A DNA stretch of 64,000 bases from Niveispirillum sp. (GCF_017996735.1 NZ_JAGOGJ010000002.1:1-64000); one strand, 5' to 3'; numbered from the stretch's first letter, positions 42,679 through 52,131 are shown. The notes: generated by a model not told the origin, from the letters alone. Program-made: numbers and translations.

Positions 42679-45618
42679 TCAGTTCCGGGAAATTACGGCC
42701 AGCGACGCCGCCGCCAGCGCCAGGTCACTGATCAGACCGACAACGGTCCGCGTCAGGCTGAGGAAGTTGAACGGCTGCGGATCACGCGGAACAACGATGG
42801 TGGATCCTGGCGGGATCGGCACACTGCCATCGCTGAAACGGCCCAGACGCAGCGGTTCGGACTCCCCGTTGGGGTAGATCACGAAGGCATTGGAGATTTC
42901 CGCCGCCGGCGTCTCGCCACCGGCCAGCTTGATATAGTCGCGGGCCGACTTTCCGCTCTTGAACATGACGGAACTGGCGTTCAGCACTTCGCCGGAGACG
43001 GTGACATGCGACGGACGCTTGGGGATGATCAATTCGTCGCCGGGCTCCAGCACAAAATCCAGTTCCGGGCGGGCCGCCAGCACCGTGGGATCGACCTCGA
43101 CCACGACACGGCCCACGGCACGCGTGCTCTTCAGGCTGGCGATCAGACCCTGCAGGAAGGGAAGCGCCTGCCGGGCCTGTTCTGCTTCCTGACCCGACGT
43201 GCTGGCCAGCACGCTGGGAATCGACTGCTCCAGTTCCAGCGCCGCCCGCCGGAACCCGGCCTCCTCCGCCTCGCGCACCCGGATACGGGTGAAGACGGCG
43301 CCATAGGGGAAAGCCTCCGGCGTCAGGCCATCCACACGGCGCAGCAGTTCGGACAGCCTCTCACCGCGCTTGATATCGTAACGGCCGGGGCGAAGCACCT
43401 CGCCCGCCACCTTGACAACCCCCACCTCCCGCTTGGCGATACGCGCGCTGACCCGCACGACATCCCCAGGGTTGAGCGTCGCCTGGTTCAACTGGCTCAG
43501 GTTCATGCCGCTGGACCGTTCACCCCCGACATTCGTCATCTCGACAGAGTTGTTGTCGGCATCCAGGGTCACCCCGCCGACGGCGCGCATGACGGCATCG
43601 GCACGGGCACCGGGGACCAGGGGATAGACACCGGGGAACCGCACCTCGCCCTCGATGGAGACGGCATATTCCAGAAGGAAGGGCAGCAGGTCTGGATGGC
43701 GATGAAAGACCTTGGGGCACGACCGGATATCGATGACCGGGGTGTCCGCCGAACGACGGGAGCCGCTGCGCAACGCCACCGCATAGCGCTGCTGCAGACC
43801 TTCGGAGGCCAGGGCCGCCAAAGTCTGCAGACCGCCACATTCCACATCCGATTCCACCAGCCGCACACCGGCCGGATTCTGCGGATCGGCATAGGTGCCG
43901 ATCAGGCGGCGCTGGCGGCCGGTGGCCTGGCTCTCCCGGCCATCGGCCAGATCGTCGCGATCCTGCTGCTGCGCTACGGACCGGTCACGCGTATCAAGGG
44001 GGTCGGATATCGTGTTCACCGATCCCGTCCGGTTACGCCGGGTCGGCGTCTGTTCCGTGCCTGGTACCGTCTCTTCCCCGCCCAGATTGACGGGGGCACC
44101 GGCCATGGCCAGCTTCTCGTTATTGACGGTGCGGTCGACGGCCAGCTTGACGCTGGGCGGCTGTTCACCCCGCAACACGGCCTGCACATCGGCAGAGCCC
44201 AGATAGCGGACATCGGCCTGCGACAGGACGATCACCCGGTCCCGCTCGCGCAGGGACACATTCATCGTGCCGTCCATCACCCGCAGAAGATCAACGGGCA
44301 CATAGCGGCGCTGCCGCGTGACCGGATCCTCGGTATCGATGACCGCGAGCGGCAGATACGGGTTGGAGGACAGCAGATAGGGTTCGTTCAGGACGTCGCG
44401 CAGGGTCTTGCTCTGCGCCAGGCCCCGGCCGCCCGGCCGTTCCGCCGCCCCTTCCAGGGCGATGGCGTCGCGCGGCAGATCGACAACCAGGATATCACCG
44501 GCCAGCACCTTGGCGCCGCCCGCGGCGTCGCGGATGGTCTGGTTGCGGCCGGCCTTGTCCAGCCGCAGGATGTCTATACGGTTGCCACGGGCCCGCTGCG
44601 GCCCTCCGGCCAGTTCCAGGACGGCGGACAGGCCGGCTTCGCGGCCCCGCAATTCGTAAATGCCGGGACGCACGACATCGCCCTGCACGGCGACCGTCTC
44701 GCCGATGGCCGGCACGACGATCTGGTCGCCATCCTGCAGGCGCAGATCATTGACCGTGCGGCTGCCCAGCAGCACTTCGTAAAGGTCGACCGGAATACTC
44801 TTGTCGCCGCGCAGGATACGCAGGGCGCGCAAGGACCCGGTCTTCTGAATGCCATTGGCCTGGGACAGGGCGTCGATCAGGCTGGAGAAACTGGTCAGGG
44901 TGTAGCGGCCGGGCGCCTTGACCTCGCCGGTCACCAGCACGCCGATGGACCGGACCGACCCGACGGAAACGAACACGCTGGTCTGAAGGAAGGCGGCCTG
45001 GGCCTGGGCCGTCAGATCGTCGCGGAACTCCCCGAAGGTCCGGCCGGCGGCCACCACGGGCGCCATGGTCGGCAACACCACCCGACCCTCGCGGTCCACA
45101 CGGACGGACGTTGTGCTGTTCGCCTGACCGCGAAGGGTGACCACCAGTTCGTCACCGATGCCCAGGACATAATCGTCGGGGACGGCGCCGTTCAGCAGGG
45201 CCGTGGCCGCCAGGCGACGGTCGCTGCGCAGGTCGTAGCCGAACTGTTCCAGCTTCCGGCCGCCGCGCTGGCTATATTGCTGCTCCAGCGGAGACGGCTT
45301 GCGCAGGCGGGAATCGTCACGCCCGAAATCCGGATCCCTGGGGTCGCGCACGTCGAACTGTGACTGTCCGGGCTGGCTGCCTGTCCAGGTGTCAAGCCCA
45401 TTTCCCAAACGGGCGCGGTCCACGGCGCTGGGCGCCGTCTGCGGGCCGTCGCCGCGCATGCCCATCTGTCCCTGCAGGCGCTGCAGGTCCAGCGAACCTT
45501 CGGACAATTCGATGGTCTGCGCCAGTCCGGGCATCGCGGCACTGACAAGCAGGACGGCACATGCTAGACCGGACCGCAAGTGCCGTCGGCCGACGACGCC
45601 CCTGAACACACGACGCAT
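42679..45618 (-). CDS. multi-SLBB polysaccharide export protein
   Basis: 979 residues from ATG 45618, which has GGAG six bases upstream; the frame continues upstream to 45804 but without a signal peptide. The signal peptide covers about residues 1-33 (ACAVLLVSAAMPGLA, then Q). Residues about 150-240 match the polysaccharide export (Wza_N) domain: DYVLGIGDELVVTL and VRVDREGRVVLP. At least five SLBB-like repeats follow, each with a V-x-G-E/D-V-x-x-P-G-x-Y core (for example TGEVKAPGRYTL, QGDVVRPGIYEL, AGEVLRPGRYDI). Wza itself is about 380 residues and a lipoprotein; this one has no lipobox and is much larger, like CpsA-type periplasmic export proteins. It takes the place of YjbG/GfcC in a yjb-like module. 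Confidence 0.87.
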   Translation of the reverse strand: MRRVFRGVVGRRHLRSGLACAVLLVSAAMPGLAQTIELSEGSLDLQRLQGQMGMRGDGPQTAPSAVDRARLGNGLDTWTGSQPGQSQFDVRDPRDPDFGRDDSRLRKPSPLEQQYSQRGGRKLEQFGYDLRSDRRLAATALLNGAVPDDYVLGIGDELVVTLRGQANSTTSVRVDREGRVVLPTMAPVVAAGRTFGEFRDDLTAQAQAAFLQTSVFVSVGSVRSIGVLVTGEVKAPGRYTLTSFSSLIDALSQANGIQKTGSLRALRILRGDKSIPVDLYEVLLGSRTVNDLRLQDGDQIVVPAIGETVAVQGDVVRPGIYELRGREAGLSAVLELAGGPQRARGNRIDILRLDKAGRNQTIRDAAGGAKVLAGDILVVDLPRDAIALEGAAERPGGRGLAQSKTLRDVLNEPYLLSSNPYLPLAVIDTEDPVTRQRRYVPVDLLRVMDGTMNVSLRERDRVIVLSQADVRYLGSADVQAVLRGEQPPSVKLAVDRTVNNEKLAMAGAPVNLGGEETVPGTEQTPTRRNRTGSVNTISDPLDTRDRSVAQQQDRDDLADGRESQATGRQRRLIGTYADPQNPAGVRLVESDVECGGLQTLAALASEGLQQRYAVALRSGSRRSADTPVIDIRSCPKVFHRHPDLLPFLLEYAVSIEGEVRFPGVYPLVPGARADAVMRAVGGVTLDADNNSVEMTNVGGERSSGMNLSQLNQATLNPGDVVRVSARIAKREVGVVKVAGEVLRPGRYDIKRGERLSELLRRVDGLTPEAFPYGAVFTRIRVREAEEAGFRRAALELEQSIPSVLASTSGQEAEQARQALPFLQGLIASLKSTRAVGRVVVEVDPTVLAARPELDFVLEPGDELIIPKRPSHVTVSGEVLNASSVMFKSGKSARDYIKLAGGETPAAEISNAFVIYPNGESEPLRLGRFSDGSVPIPPGSTIVVPRDPQPFNFLSLTRTVVGLISDLALAAASLAVISRN

Positions 45619-45667
45619 CGAGTTCTCCATGACTCTTCCTAAAAGCGATCCCGGCTTCCAGACGACC

Positions 45668-46330
45668 ATGAGCCGCCGCAGGTGCCTGGGTCTGGTCGCC
45701 GCCACAATACTGCCAGCGGGTGCCCTGACCGGATGTGGAGACTTGGGTAACACTGAATCTCCGTACTGGGCAACTGTGGCGGCGGTTGGCGGTCTCGGGG
45801 GCAAGGCACCCGTGACCCGCGCGCAGGCGGATGCCCTTCCTTACGCCTCGATCCTGGCCTGGATGGATGACAGCAGTCAGGCCTTCATGGTGCTGGGCGA
45901 AATCGGCGGAAATGGGGCGTTGTACTATTACAGCCAGACACGGCAGGTGCTGGTCACCCGGGGGCCGTTCCTGGTGCAGACGGTCGGCCTGCCCGGCGAC
46001 CTGTCGCGCACACACCTGCCCGATGACCGGGTGCCCGACCTGCGGCAACTGGTGGGGACGGAATATATCCGCCATGTAGACATCCAGGCGGCCGGACTGT
46101 TCGATATTGAGGTTCGCGGCCGTTTCACTCTGGTCGGCCCCGAAGAGGTCACCATCCTGGAACGCCATCACACCCTGACCCGCCTGAGCGAAGCGGTCAC
46201 GATGCGGGGCATGAAGCCCTTCACCAATGATTACTGGATCGACCAGTCGGGTTTCTGCTGGAAGACGCGGCAGCACATCCATGACCGCACGGATGCACTG
46301 AATATCGAAATCATCAAAGCGGCGGGCTGA
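45668..46330 (+). CDS. YjbF/GfcB-family lipoprotein
   Basis: 220 residues. Start ATG 45668 gives a compact lipoprotein signal peptide with the lipobox ALTGC (Cys at residue 23); ATG 45629 would add a 13-residue tail. The mature part shows the YjbF pattern: LPYASILAWMDDSSQAFMVLGEIGG, YSQTRQVLVTRGPFLVQTVGLPGDL and MKPFTNDYWIDQSGFCWKTRQHI, each cited in part. It belongs with the exopolysaccharide proteins encoded on the other strand, but is turned around so that only 49 bases separate its start from the SLBB gene start. Function in the family is outer membrane lipoprotein of the secretion machinery. Confidence 0.8.
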   Translation: MSRRRCLGLVAATILPAGALTGCGDLGNTESPYWATVAAVGGLGGKAPVTRAQADALPYASILAWMDDSSQAFMVLGEIGGNGALYYYSQTRQVLVTRGPFLVQTVGLPGDLSRTHLPDDRVPDLRQLVGTEYIRHVDIQAAGLFDIEVRGRFTLVGPEEVTILERHHTLTRLSEAVTMRGMKPFTNDYWIDQSGFCWKTRQHIHDRTDALNIEIIKAAG

Positions 46331-46380
46331 AAGAACCCGCCTTGAGGGCGGGGACAGCCGGCAGCCCCCGGCCTGCGGGA

Positions 46381-46417
46381 AAAGTGAAAAGGACCTTCGG
46401 AGCGTTCCGAAGGTCCA
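46381..46417 (-). terminator. Rho-independent terminator of the YjbE-like gene
   Basis: GGACCTTCGGA and TCCGAAGGTCC (46392-46402 and 46407-46417) form a perfect 11-bp stem around a 4-base loop. On the minus strand TTTTCACTTTT follows. The plus strand side, 46335-46352, has a smaller CCCGCC-TTGA-GGGCGGG hairpin after the YjbF gene. Confidence 0.75.
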
Positions 46418-46463
46418 ATCCATCATCCAAGTCCACAGCCTGCTGGTGCGAACCCTGAACGGG

Positions 46464-46811
46464 TTAGCGAGCCGACGACGTCGTCGTGCTGGTCGCCGGG
46501 GGGGTGGTCTGCGTACCCGGACCCGGGCCCGGACCGGGACCCGGCTGTTCTTCGTCACCACCGCCAGAAGCGGCCGCCACGACGCCGGCAACGGCGACAG
46601 CGCCAACAACGGCAACGGTGCCCAGGGAACCCAGGGCGACACCGGAAGCCCCAACGCCCGCAGCGGAGCCCGTAGCAGTGGCCGTAGCCGCGGTCGTGCC
46701 CGTCGTCGGGGCAGCGGCCGGCGCGGCACCGGTGGTGCTCTGCGCACTGGCGACACCCGGAGCAGCACCCAGGGCGAGGGCGAGCGTCAGAGCCAGGAGT
46801 TCCTTCTTCAT
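46464..46811 (-). CDS. YjbE/GfcA-like small secreted protein
   Basis: 115 residues. Signal peptide about residues 1-23 (LTLALALGAAPGVASAQ). The mature protein is almost all Ala, Thr, Gly and Ser, with a hydrophobic stretch (GTVAVVGAVAVAGVVAAASGGG, cited in part; residues about 63-84), then a DEEQ-Pro-Gly repeat (PGPGPGPGPG) and a Thr/Ser-rich tail. The order signal peptide, hydrophobic AVG/AAA-SGGGD and Thr-rich C-terminus is that of YjbE/GfcA. ATG 46811 has GGGGA nine bases upstream. Has its own -10 box TATAAG at 46850-46845 and its own terminator, so it is transcribed separately from the SLBB operon. Confidence 0.65.
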   Translation of the reverse strand: MKKELLALTLALALGAAPGVASAQSTTGAAPAAAPTTGTTAATATATGSAAGVGASGVALGSLGTVAVVGAVAVAGVVAAASGGGDEEQPGPGPGPGPGTQTTPPATSTTTSSAR

Positions 46812-47245
46812 TGGTAAAATCCCCAGAGGTTGGACCGATGTGCCTTATACCATTTCTTTTTCGCGTTGCGAGAGGCTTCTTACGTGAAGGCTCCTGGAAA
46901 ATACCATTACAGCCGTGCGCCGCAAGGCGGATATGAGGGGGAACCCTCCTTCCGGACAGGACAGGCGCAACAGCGAACTTGACGCATTATTTCAATATTT
47001 TCAGTTACTTATGGAAATACATCATCCGCATTTGCATCAAAGGAAAGATCATTTTCGACACAAAACTATAACAAGTGGCGTACCGCGCATTGGTGATGTT
47101 GCCACACCGCAACGCCGAACACGCAAAATCAAACCCCTCCCCCTGCCAGTTACCGGCGAGCAGAAGAGCAGAGAATACGGCCTTTCATTTCCCTGCTGGC
47201 GTCACCAGCGATTCGGTTTATACCTTTTGGTAGAGGAGTAGCGGA
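46812..47245. other. 434-base intergenic region
   Basis: Contains the promoter zone of the YjbE-like gene (minus-strand -10 box TATAAG at 46850-46845; no good -35) and that of the plus-strand gene at 47246. It is AT-richer (about 46970-47070) than the flanks. A frame from 46915 to 47241 has no family features or ribosome binding site, so I do not call it a gene. Confidence 0.4.
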
Positions 47246-47743
47246 ATGCAGATGAAGACAGCCGATCGGACTATTCAATTGCAGCTCTCCTTGTTGCAGG
47301 AGGACTTGGTTCGCCTTCAGGCGCTCTGCTCCCGGCTGCCGCCGCCGCCCGATGTCACCATGGCGCTGCGCCAGTTCAAGGAGCTTGGACCTTCCTTCGA
47401 AGCGGTGGCCGCCTTCACCTCCGTCCTGCGCTCCAATACCGGGGCGCTGGATGAGGGACGGCGGCTGCAGGTCGAGGCGCAGTTGAGGCAACTGACCGTT
47501 TCCTTATGGCAGCTCCATCTGCTTGCGGTCGCCCCCCGCCTTGAAAAGATGGCCGCAAATGTCGGCCATCTGCCCATCGGCACCCGTTTTGTGCTGGAAC
47601 GCTGGCTCAAGCAACTGAATGAGCTGCGGACGGACGCCGACATCGTGGCGGGTCTGGACCCCGCGCTTCTGGGCCAAGTCGAGGCAACGGCGCGGCAGGT
47701 CGCCTGCGATGCGACCGACCTTCCGGATTTCGGCCGAGGCTGA
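47246..47743 (+). CDS. hypothetical helical protein
   Basis: 165 residues, mostly alpha-helical, no membrane segment. The N-terminal helix (LQLSLLQEDLVRLQALC) is a possible coiled coil; the rest is three to four more helices (EAQLRQLTVSLWQLHLLAVAPRLEKM, cited in part). AGAGGAG lies eight bases before ATG 47246, so translation should be good. No family is recognised. It stands in front of a small 63-residue gene and a sensor kinase on the same strand and may be a helical cytoplasmic regulator or structural protein. Confidence 0.6.
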   Translation: MQMKTADRTIQLQLSLLQEDLVRLQALCSRLPPPPDVTMALRQFKELGPSFEAVAAFTSVLRSNTGALDEGRRLQVEAQLRQLTVSLWQLHLLAVAPRLEKMAANVGHLPIGTRFVLERWLKQLNELRTDADIVAGLDPALLGQVEATARQVACDATDLPDFGRG

Positions 47744-47794
47744 GCTAGCCAAGCCGCCCGGTTCCTGTGCTAAGCTGTCGCATCGGCCGGCGGT

Positions 47795-47823
47795 TCGACA
47801 TGCCGGCGCCACGGGAACATTAT
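47795..47823 (+). promoter_or_regulatory. promoter of the 63-residue gene, possibly leaderless
   Basis: TCGACA (47795-47800), 17-base spacer, CATTAT (47818-47823). The expected start site falls at about 47830-47831, on the ATG itself, and no ribosome binding site precedes the ATG. This fits a leaderless mRNA. Confidence 0.4.
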
Positions 47824-47830
47824 ATACATC

Positions 47831-48022
47831 ATGAGCAACATTCTTGACATCCTGAAGCCCTACGGCCGTCCCACCCCCAAGGAGGAGTCCATCCTGGACG
47901 CCATTCTGGAACGGCTGGGCCGCGGCGCGCTTTCCCCCGAAGACGCCATCGATGAGATCATCGAACGGCTGAACTGGCCGCTTGAACGGGCCGCCGCCGA
48001 GGTGGACGGCTACCTGGAGTAA
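47831..48022 (+). CDS. small conserved-looking hypothetical protein
   Basis: 63 residues, strongly helical and acidic, with regular codon use. Helices: NILDILKP, ESILDAILERL, and a long ALSPEDAIDEIIERLNWPLERAAAEVDGYL, cited in part. No family is known to me, but size and amphipathic helices suggest a soluble small regulator or adaptor. The start ATG has no ribosome binding site, and the promoter just upstream suggests a leaderless transcript. It precedes the sensor kinase gene by 142 bases. Confidence 0.55.
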   Translation: MSNILDILKPYGRPTPKEESILDAILERLGRGALSPEDAIDEIIERLNWPLERAAAEVDGYLE

Positions 48023-48164
48023 CCGCCTCCCCGGCGCTATGCTTTGGGATAGGGTGGTGCCGACGGACTGGCCTGCCCGGCCTGATTGAGTCATGGTCGA
48101 AGGGTTGCAATGCATGGGTGGCCCCGCCGCCTATGCACGGAACCGCCGATCGGACCGGCACCCC

Positions 48165-51100
48165 ATGCGTTTGCGCCTGCTCATCCCCCTCCAGATTCTG
48201 ATCATGGCGGCGGCCCTCGTGGCGTTGGCTGTCATGGGACTCGTGCGGGATTGGGAGGGCAAGAGCGCCGCCGACCGTTTCCTGGCGGCCGAGCAGGGGC
48301 GCGGGGCGCTGGTGGAACTGGCGGGGGACTGGGCGCTCGAACGGGGAAGCGCCTATATGCTGCTGGCCCGCCCCGACCCGGCGCCGGAAGCCCGCCTGCT
48401 GAATCTGCGCGAGGTGCGGCAGCGAACGGATGCCCGGCTGGACCGGTTGCTGGCCCTGCTGGCCTCACCCGACCGGGCACCACGGGGTGGGGCAGAACTG
48501 GCCGCTTCGCTGACACAGGCGCATCGGGTCCTTGCCGATCTGCGCGACGAACTCGATCAGGCATTGCTGCTTCCGGCGTCCGCCCGGCCCTCCACCCTGT
48601 CCGACCGCTGGTTCGGCACGCTGACCGGCCTGATCGACCAGGCGCGCATTGCGCACCAATCCCTGGCCGACCGCTCCCCCGTGATCGACCCGCTGATTGC
48701 TTCCCACGCGATCTTGCGGCAGTCGGCCTGGATCGCGGCAGAACAGGCGGGCCGTGTCCGCGCGCTGCTGTCGGCGGCCCTGTTGCGGGGCAACAGCCCC
48801 CTGCTGACGGAAATGCTGGCCGAGGCAGAGACGCGCTTCGGCCTCGCCTGGGAGAATGTGCGGCAACTGACGGCGCAGAGCGGCGCCCGCATGGACGAGG
48901 TACGTGTGGCCGCGGCCGCTGCCGACAGTCTGCTGGCCAACCGGGTCGAACCGTTCCGCCGCGCGGCCCTGGCGGCGGCGAATGCCGGGGTGATCGACCC
49001 GGTCATGGCCGATGACTGGTTCTCCATCTCCACCACCGGCATCGAGGCCGTGCTGGCCGTACAGACCGCGTCGCGCACGGTGACGGAAGAGCGGGTCCGG
49101 CAGTTGTCGCAGGAAGCGATGTTCAGTCTTGCGCGGGGCGCCCTGCTTTGTCTGGCCACCCTGGTCATCGGCGGTGCGGCGCTGCTGCTGGTGCAATGGC
49201 GCGTGCTGCGGCCGCTGGCCAACCTGACCCGGGTGTTCGAACAGATCGCCCGCGGCGAAACCGACATAGCCATACCAGACACGACCCGCCCGGACGAAGT
49301 GGGTGACCTGGCCCGCGCCGCCACAGCCTTCCGCGCCGTTCACCTGGCCGGACAGAACCTTGCCGGGGCCCTGCGCCGGCGCGAACATCTCCTGGACCTG
49401 TTCATTCGCCACACACCGGCGGCCATTGCCATGCTGGACACCCAGATGCGGTATGTCGCCGTCAGCCGGCGCTGGGTGGCCGATTACGAATTGGGCGAAC
49501 GCGACCTGATCGGCCGCAGCCATTACGAACTGTTCCCCGAGATCGACGAAGCCTGGCGGGAAATCCACCGGCGCTGTCAGCAAGGTGAGCATGCCAGCGC
49601 CGCAGAGGACAAGTTCGTGCGCGCCGATGGCAGCACCATGTGGGTGCGCTGGGAAATCCACCCCTGGCGTGACATTGATGGCGAAGTCGGCGGCATCATC
49701 ATGTTCACGGAGGTGATCACGGCGCGCAAGCAGGCGGAAGACGAGATGCGCCGCCTGACCACGGAATTGCAGGCCATTGTCGACAGCGCCGACAATGCCA
49801 TCATCGTCACCGACCCGTCGGGCGTGATCCGCGCGTTCAACCGCGGGGCGGAACGCATGCTGGGCTATCGCGCGACCGACCTGATCGGCCGGGAAACCCC
49901 CGAACTGTTCCATGACCGGACGGAGATGGAACAGGCCGTAGTCAAACTGACCGCCAGCCTGGGACAGGCGCCGGCCAATCCCTTCGAGGCGTTTGTACAC
50001 CGCGCCCGTCAGGGCAAGCCGGACCAGCGGGAATGGACCTATATCGCCCGTGACGGGCGGCGGGTACCGGTGCTTCTCTCCATTACCGCCATCCGCGACG
50101 GTGCGGACGCCATCCAGGGTTTCCTGGGTGTCGCCAACGACATCTCGCATCTCAAGGAAATGGACCGGTTGAAGTCCGAATTCATTTCCACGGTCAGCCA
50201 CGAACTGCGCACACCGCTGACCGCCATCAGGGCGTCGCTGGGCATGGTCAATTCCGACCTGTTCGGCGCCCTGCCGGCCGAGGCGCGGCAACTGACCGAT
50301 ATCGCGCAGGAAAGCACAGAACGCCTGATCCGCCTGATCAACGACCTGCTGGACATCGAAAAGATCGCGTCGGGCAAGATGCGGTTCGATCTGGTGCCCC
50401 GGTCGCTGGCATCGCTGTTGAGCGATGCCATGCGCGACAATGCCGTTCTGGCGGAACGGTCCGGCATCCGCTTGGTGGCCGGCCCCGGCCTTGCCGCGCC
50501 CGGCCGCCTGGAAGCAACGGTGCTGGTCGATCCGGACCGGCTGGCCCAGGCGTTCGACAATCTGATCAGCAATGCCGTCAAGTTCTCCCCCGGCGGCAGC
50601 ACTGTGACCATTTCCGCTGAACCGCTGCCCGATGGCTGGATACGGGCAACGGTGGCCGATCAGGGGATCGGTATCGACGAGGCGTTCCGTCCCAATGTCT
50701 TTCAGCGTTTCGCCCAGGCCGACAGTTCCGACAGCCGGGCCAAGGGCGGCACGGGCCTGGGGCTGGCCATCACGCGCGAGATCGTGGAGCGCCAGGGGGG
50801 GCGGATCGGATTCGACAGCACGCCCGGCGCCGGCACCCGGTTCCATATCGATCTGCCGGTACAGCCCTCCGCCCCCCTGCCGGCCCCGGTACCGGCTGCT
50901 GGGGGCAAGCCGGCGGACATCCTGATCTGTGAGGACGATCCCCATATCGCCCGTCTGCTGGCGCTGCTGCTGGACCGTGCCGGTTTCAATCCCGTCATCG
51001 CCAGCACGGCTGCGGAAGCCATGACGATGCTGGCCCGGCAGCGTTTCCAGGCCATGACCCTGGATCTGATGCTGCCCGACCTGCCCGGCATCAGCCTGTT

Positions 51101-51692
51101 CCGGTCCATCCGGGCCCAGCCGGAAACCCGCGATCTTCCCGTGATCGTGGTCACCGCCACGGGGGATGCGGAACGGGACGCGGTGGAGGGGGAGGCGGTA
51201 GGCGTCATCGACTGGCTATCCAAGCCCATTGACGAGGCAAGGCTGCTGTCCGCCCTGCATCGGGCCGTATCCGCCGGCACGGAGGACAGACCGCAACTGC
51301 TGCATGTGGAGGATGATGCCGACATCCGCACGGTGGTCCGGCAATTGCTGGCCCGGCATGCCGAGATCATGCCGGCCGCCACCCTGGCCGAAGCCCGCGC
51401 GCTGGCGCGGGCCAGACCCTTCGACCTTGCCATCGTCGATATCGACATGCCGGACGGGTGCGGCCTGGACATCATCCCGGAACTGCGAGACCACCGGGGG
51501 GACCCGGTGCCCGTCGTCGTCTTCACCGGCGCCGATGCCGGCCCCGTCGCCCTGCGCCAAGTGGCGGCAACGCTGGTAAAGTCACGGGCCCGCAATGAGG
51601 AACTCGTGGACACGATCCGCCGTCTGATACATAGGATGGCGCCCCCTTTGGAAACACCCGTCCACCCGAACCACACGGAGTCCGCGTCATGA
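48165..51692 (+). CDS. hybrid sensor histidine kinase with two receiver domains
   Basis: About 1175 residues from ATG 48165 (the frame opens at 48093; no start has a good ribosome binding site). Order of domains: first membrane helix (5-25), helical periplasmic sensor (about 30-315), second helix (about 318-340), HAMP (about 340-400), PAS (about 405-520), PAS (about 533-650), HisKA with SHELRTPLTA (His near 679), HATPase with NAVKFSPGG, DQGIGI and GGTGLGLAI (about 780-905), receiver 1 (about 918-1035, phospho-Asp in TLDLMLPDL), receiver 2 (about 1042-1160, phospho-Asp in IVDIDMPDG). The signal is unknown. It is coupled by a four-base overlap to a single-domain response regulator. Confidence 0.9.
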   Translation: MRLRLLIPLQILIMAAALVALAVMGLVRDWEGKSAADRFLAAEQGRGALVELAGDWALERGSAYMLLARPDPAPEARLLNLREVRQRTDARLDRLLALLASPDRAPRGGAELAASLTQAHRVLADLRDELDQALLLPASARPSTLSDRWFGTLTGLIDQARIAHQSLADRSPVIDPLIASHAILRQSAWIAAEQAGRVRALLSAALLRGNSPLLTEMLAEAETRFGLAWENVRQLTAQSGARMDEVRVAAAAADSLLANRVEPFRRAALAAANAGVIDPVMADDWFSISTTGIEAVLAVQTASRTVTEERVRQLSQEAMFSLARGALLCLATLVIGGAALLLVQWRVLRPLANLTRVFEQIARGETDIAIPDTTRPDEVGDLARAATAFRAVHLAGQNLAGALRRREHLLDLFIRHTPAAIAMLDTQMRYVAVSRRWVADYELGERDLIGRSHYELFPEIDEAWREIHRRCQQGEHASAAEDKFVRADGSTMWVRWEIHPWRDIDGEVGGIIMFTEVITARKQAEDEMRRLTTELQAIVDSADNAIIVTDPSGVIRAFNRGAERMLGYRATDLIGRETPELFHDRTEMEQAVVKLTASLGQAPANPFEAFVHRARQGKPDQREWTYIARDGRRVPVLLSITAIRDGADAIQGFLGVANDISHLKEMDRLKSEFISTVSHELRTPLTAIRASLGMVNSDLFGALPAEARQLTDIAQESTERLIRLINDLLDIEKIASGKMRFDLVPRSLASLLSDAMRDNAVLAERSGIRLVAGPGLAAPGRLEATVLVDPDRLAQAFDNLISNAVKFSPGGSTVTISAEPLPDGWIRATVADQGIGIDEAFRPNVFQRFAQADSSDSRAKGGTGLGLAITREIVERQGGRIGFDSTPGAGTRFHIDLPVQPSAPLPAPVPAAGGKPADILICEDDPHIARLLALLLDRAGFNPVIASTAAEAMTMLARQRFQAMTLDLMLPDLPGISLFRSIRAQPETRDLPVIVVTATGDAERDAVEGEAVGVIDWLSKPIDEARLLSALHRAVSAGTEDRPQLLHVEDDADIRTVVRQLLARHAEIMPAATLAEARALARARPFDLAIVDIDMPDGCGLDIIPELRDHRGDPVPVVVFTGADAGPVALRQVAATLVKSRARNEELVDTIRRLIHRMAPPLETPVHPNHTESAS

Positions 51693-52081
51693 TCCCAGTG
51701 TTGGAGCGTATCCTCTATGTCGAGGACGAGGAGATGCTGCGCACGGTGACCAATCTGGCGCTGACCCGTATCGGCGGGTTCAAGGTCGAATTGTGCGACA
51801 GCGGCACCAAGGCCGTTGAGACAGCGAAACGGTTCCGGCCCGACCTGATCATGCTGGACGTGATGATGCCCGTCATGGACGGCCCCGCGACCCTGCGCGC
51901 CCTGCAGGAGGACGGGGAGACGGCGGGCATCCCCGTCATCTTCATCACGGCCAAGGTACAGCCCCGCGAGGTGGAGGCCTTCCGCGCCCTGGGCGTCGTC
52001 GACGTCATCGCCAAGCCGTTCGAGCCGATGGGACTGGCGGGCCAGGTCCGTGCGGTCTGGGAACGTTTCCACGCCGGATAA
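51689..52081 (+). CDS. single-domain response regulator
   Basis: 130 residues, only a receiver domain: acidic pocket VEDEEML, phospho-Asp in LIMLDVMMP (near residue 56), the conserved Thr/Ser in FITAK and Lys in AKPFEP. It has no output domain, so it acts by protein contact (CheY-like) or passes phosphate in a relay with the hybrid kinase encoded just before it; the start overlaps the kinase stop (ATGA). Normal size for a CheY-like protein. Confidence 0.92.
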   Translation: MIPVLERILYVEDEEMLRTVTNLALTRIGGFKVELCDSGTKAVETAKRFRPDLIMLDVMMPVMDGPATLRALQEDGETAGIPVIFITAKVQPREVEAFRALGVVDVIAKPFEPMGLAGQVRAVWERFHAG

Positions 52082-52131
52082 GGGCCACCACGGTCACATC
52101 CTTTGACCCGGGGCATGGCGGCGATCGCCGC

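Noticed and set aside
42667..45363. 898-codon frame opposite the SLBB gene
   Set aside because: Antisense shadow; no ribosome binding site and no recognisable domain.
46915..47241. 108-codon frame in the gap before the 165-residue gene
   Set aside because: No ribosome binding site, GTG start, and odd composition; it covers the probable promoter of the next gene.
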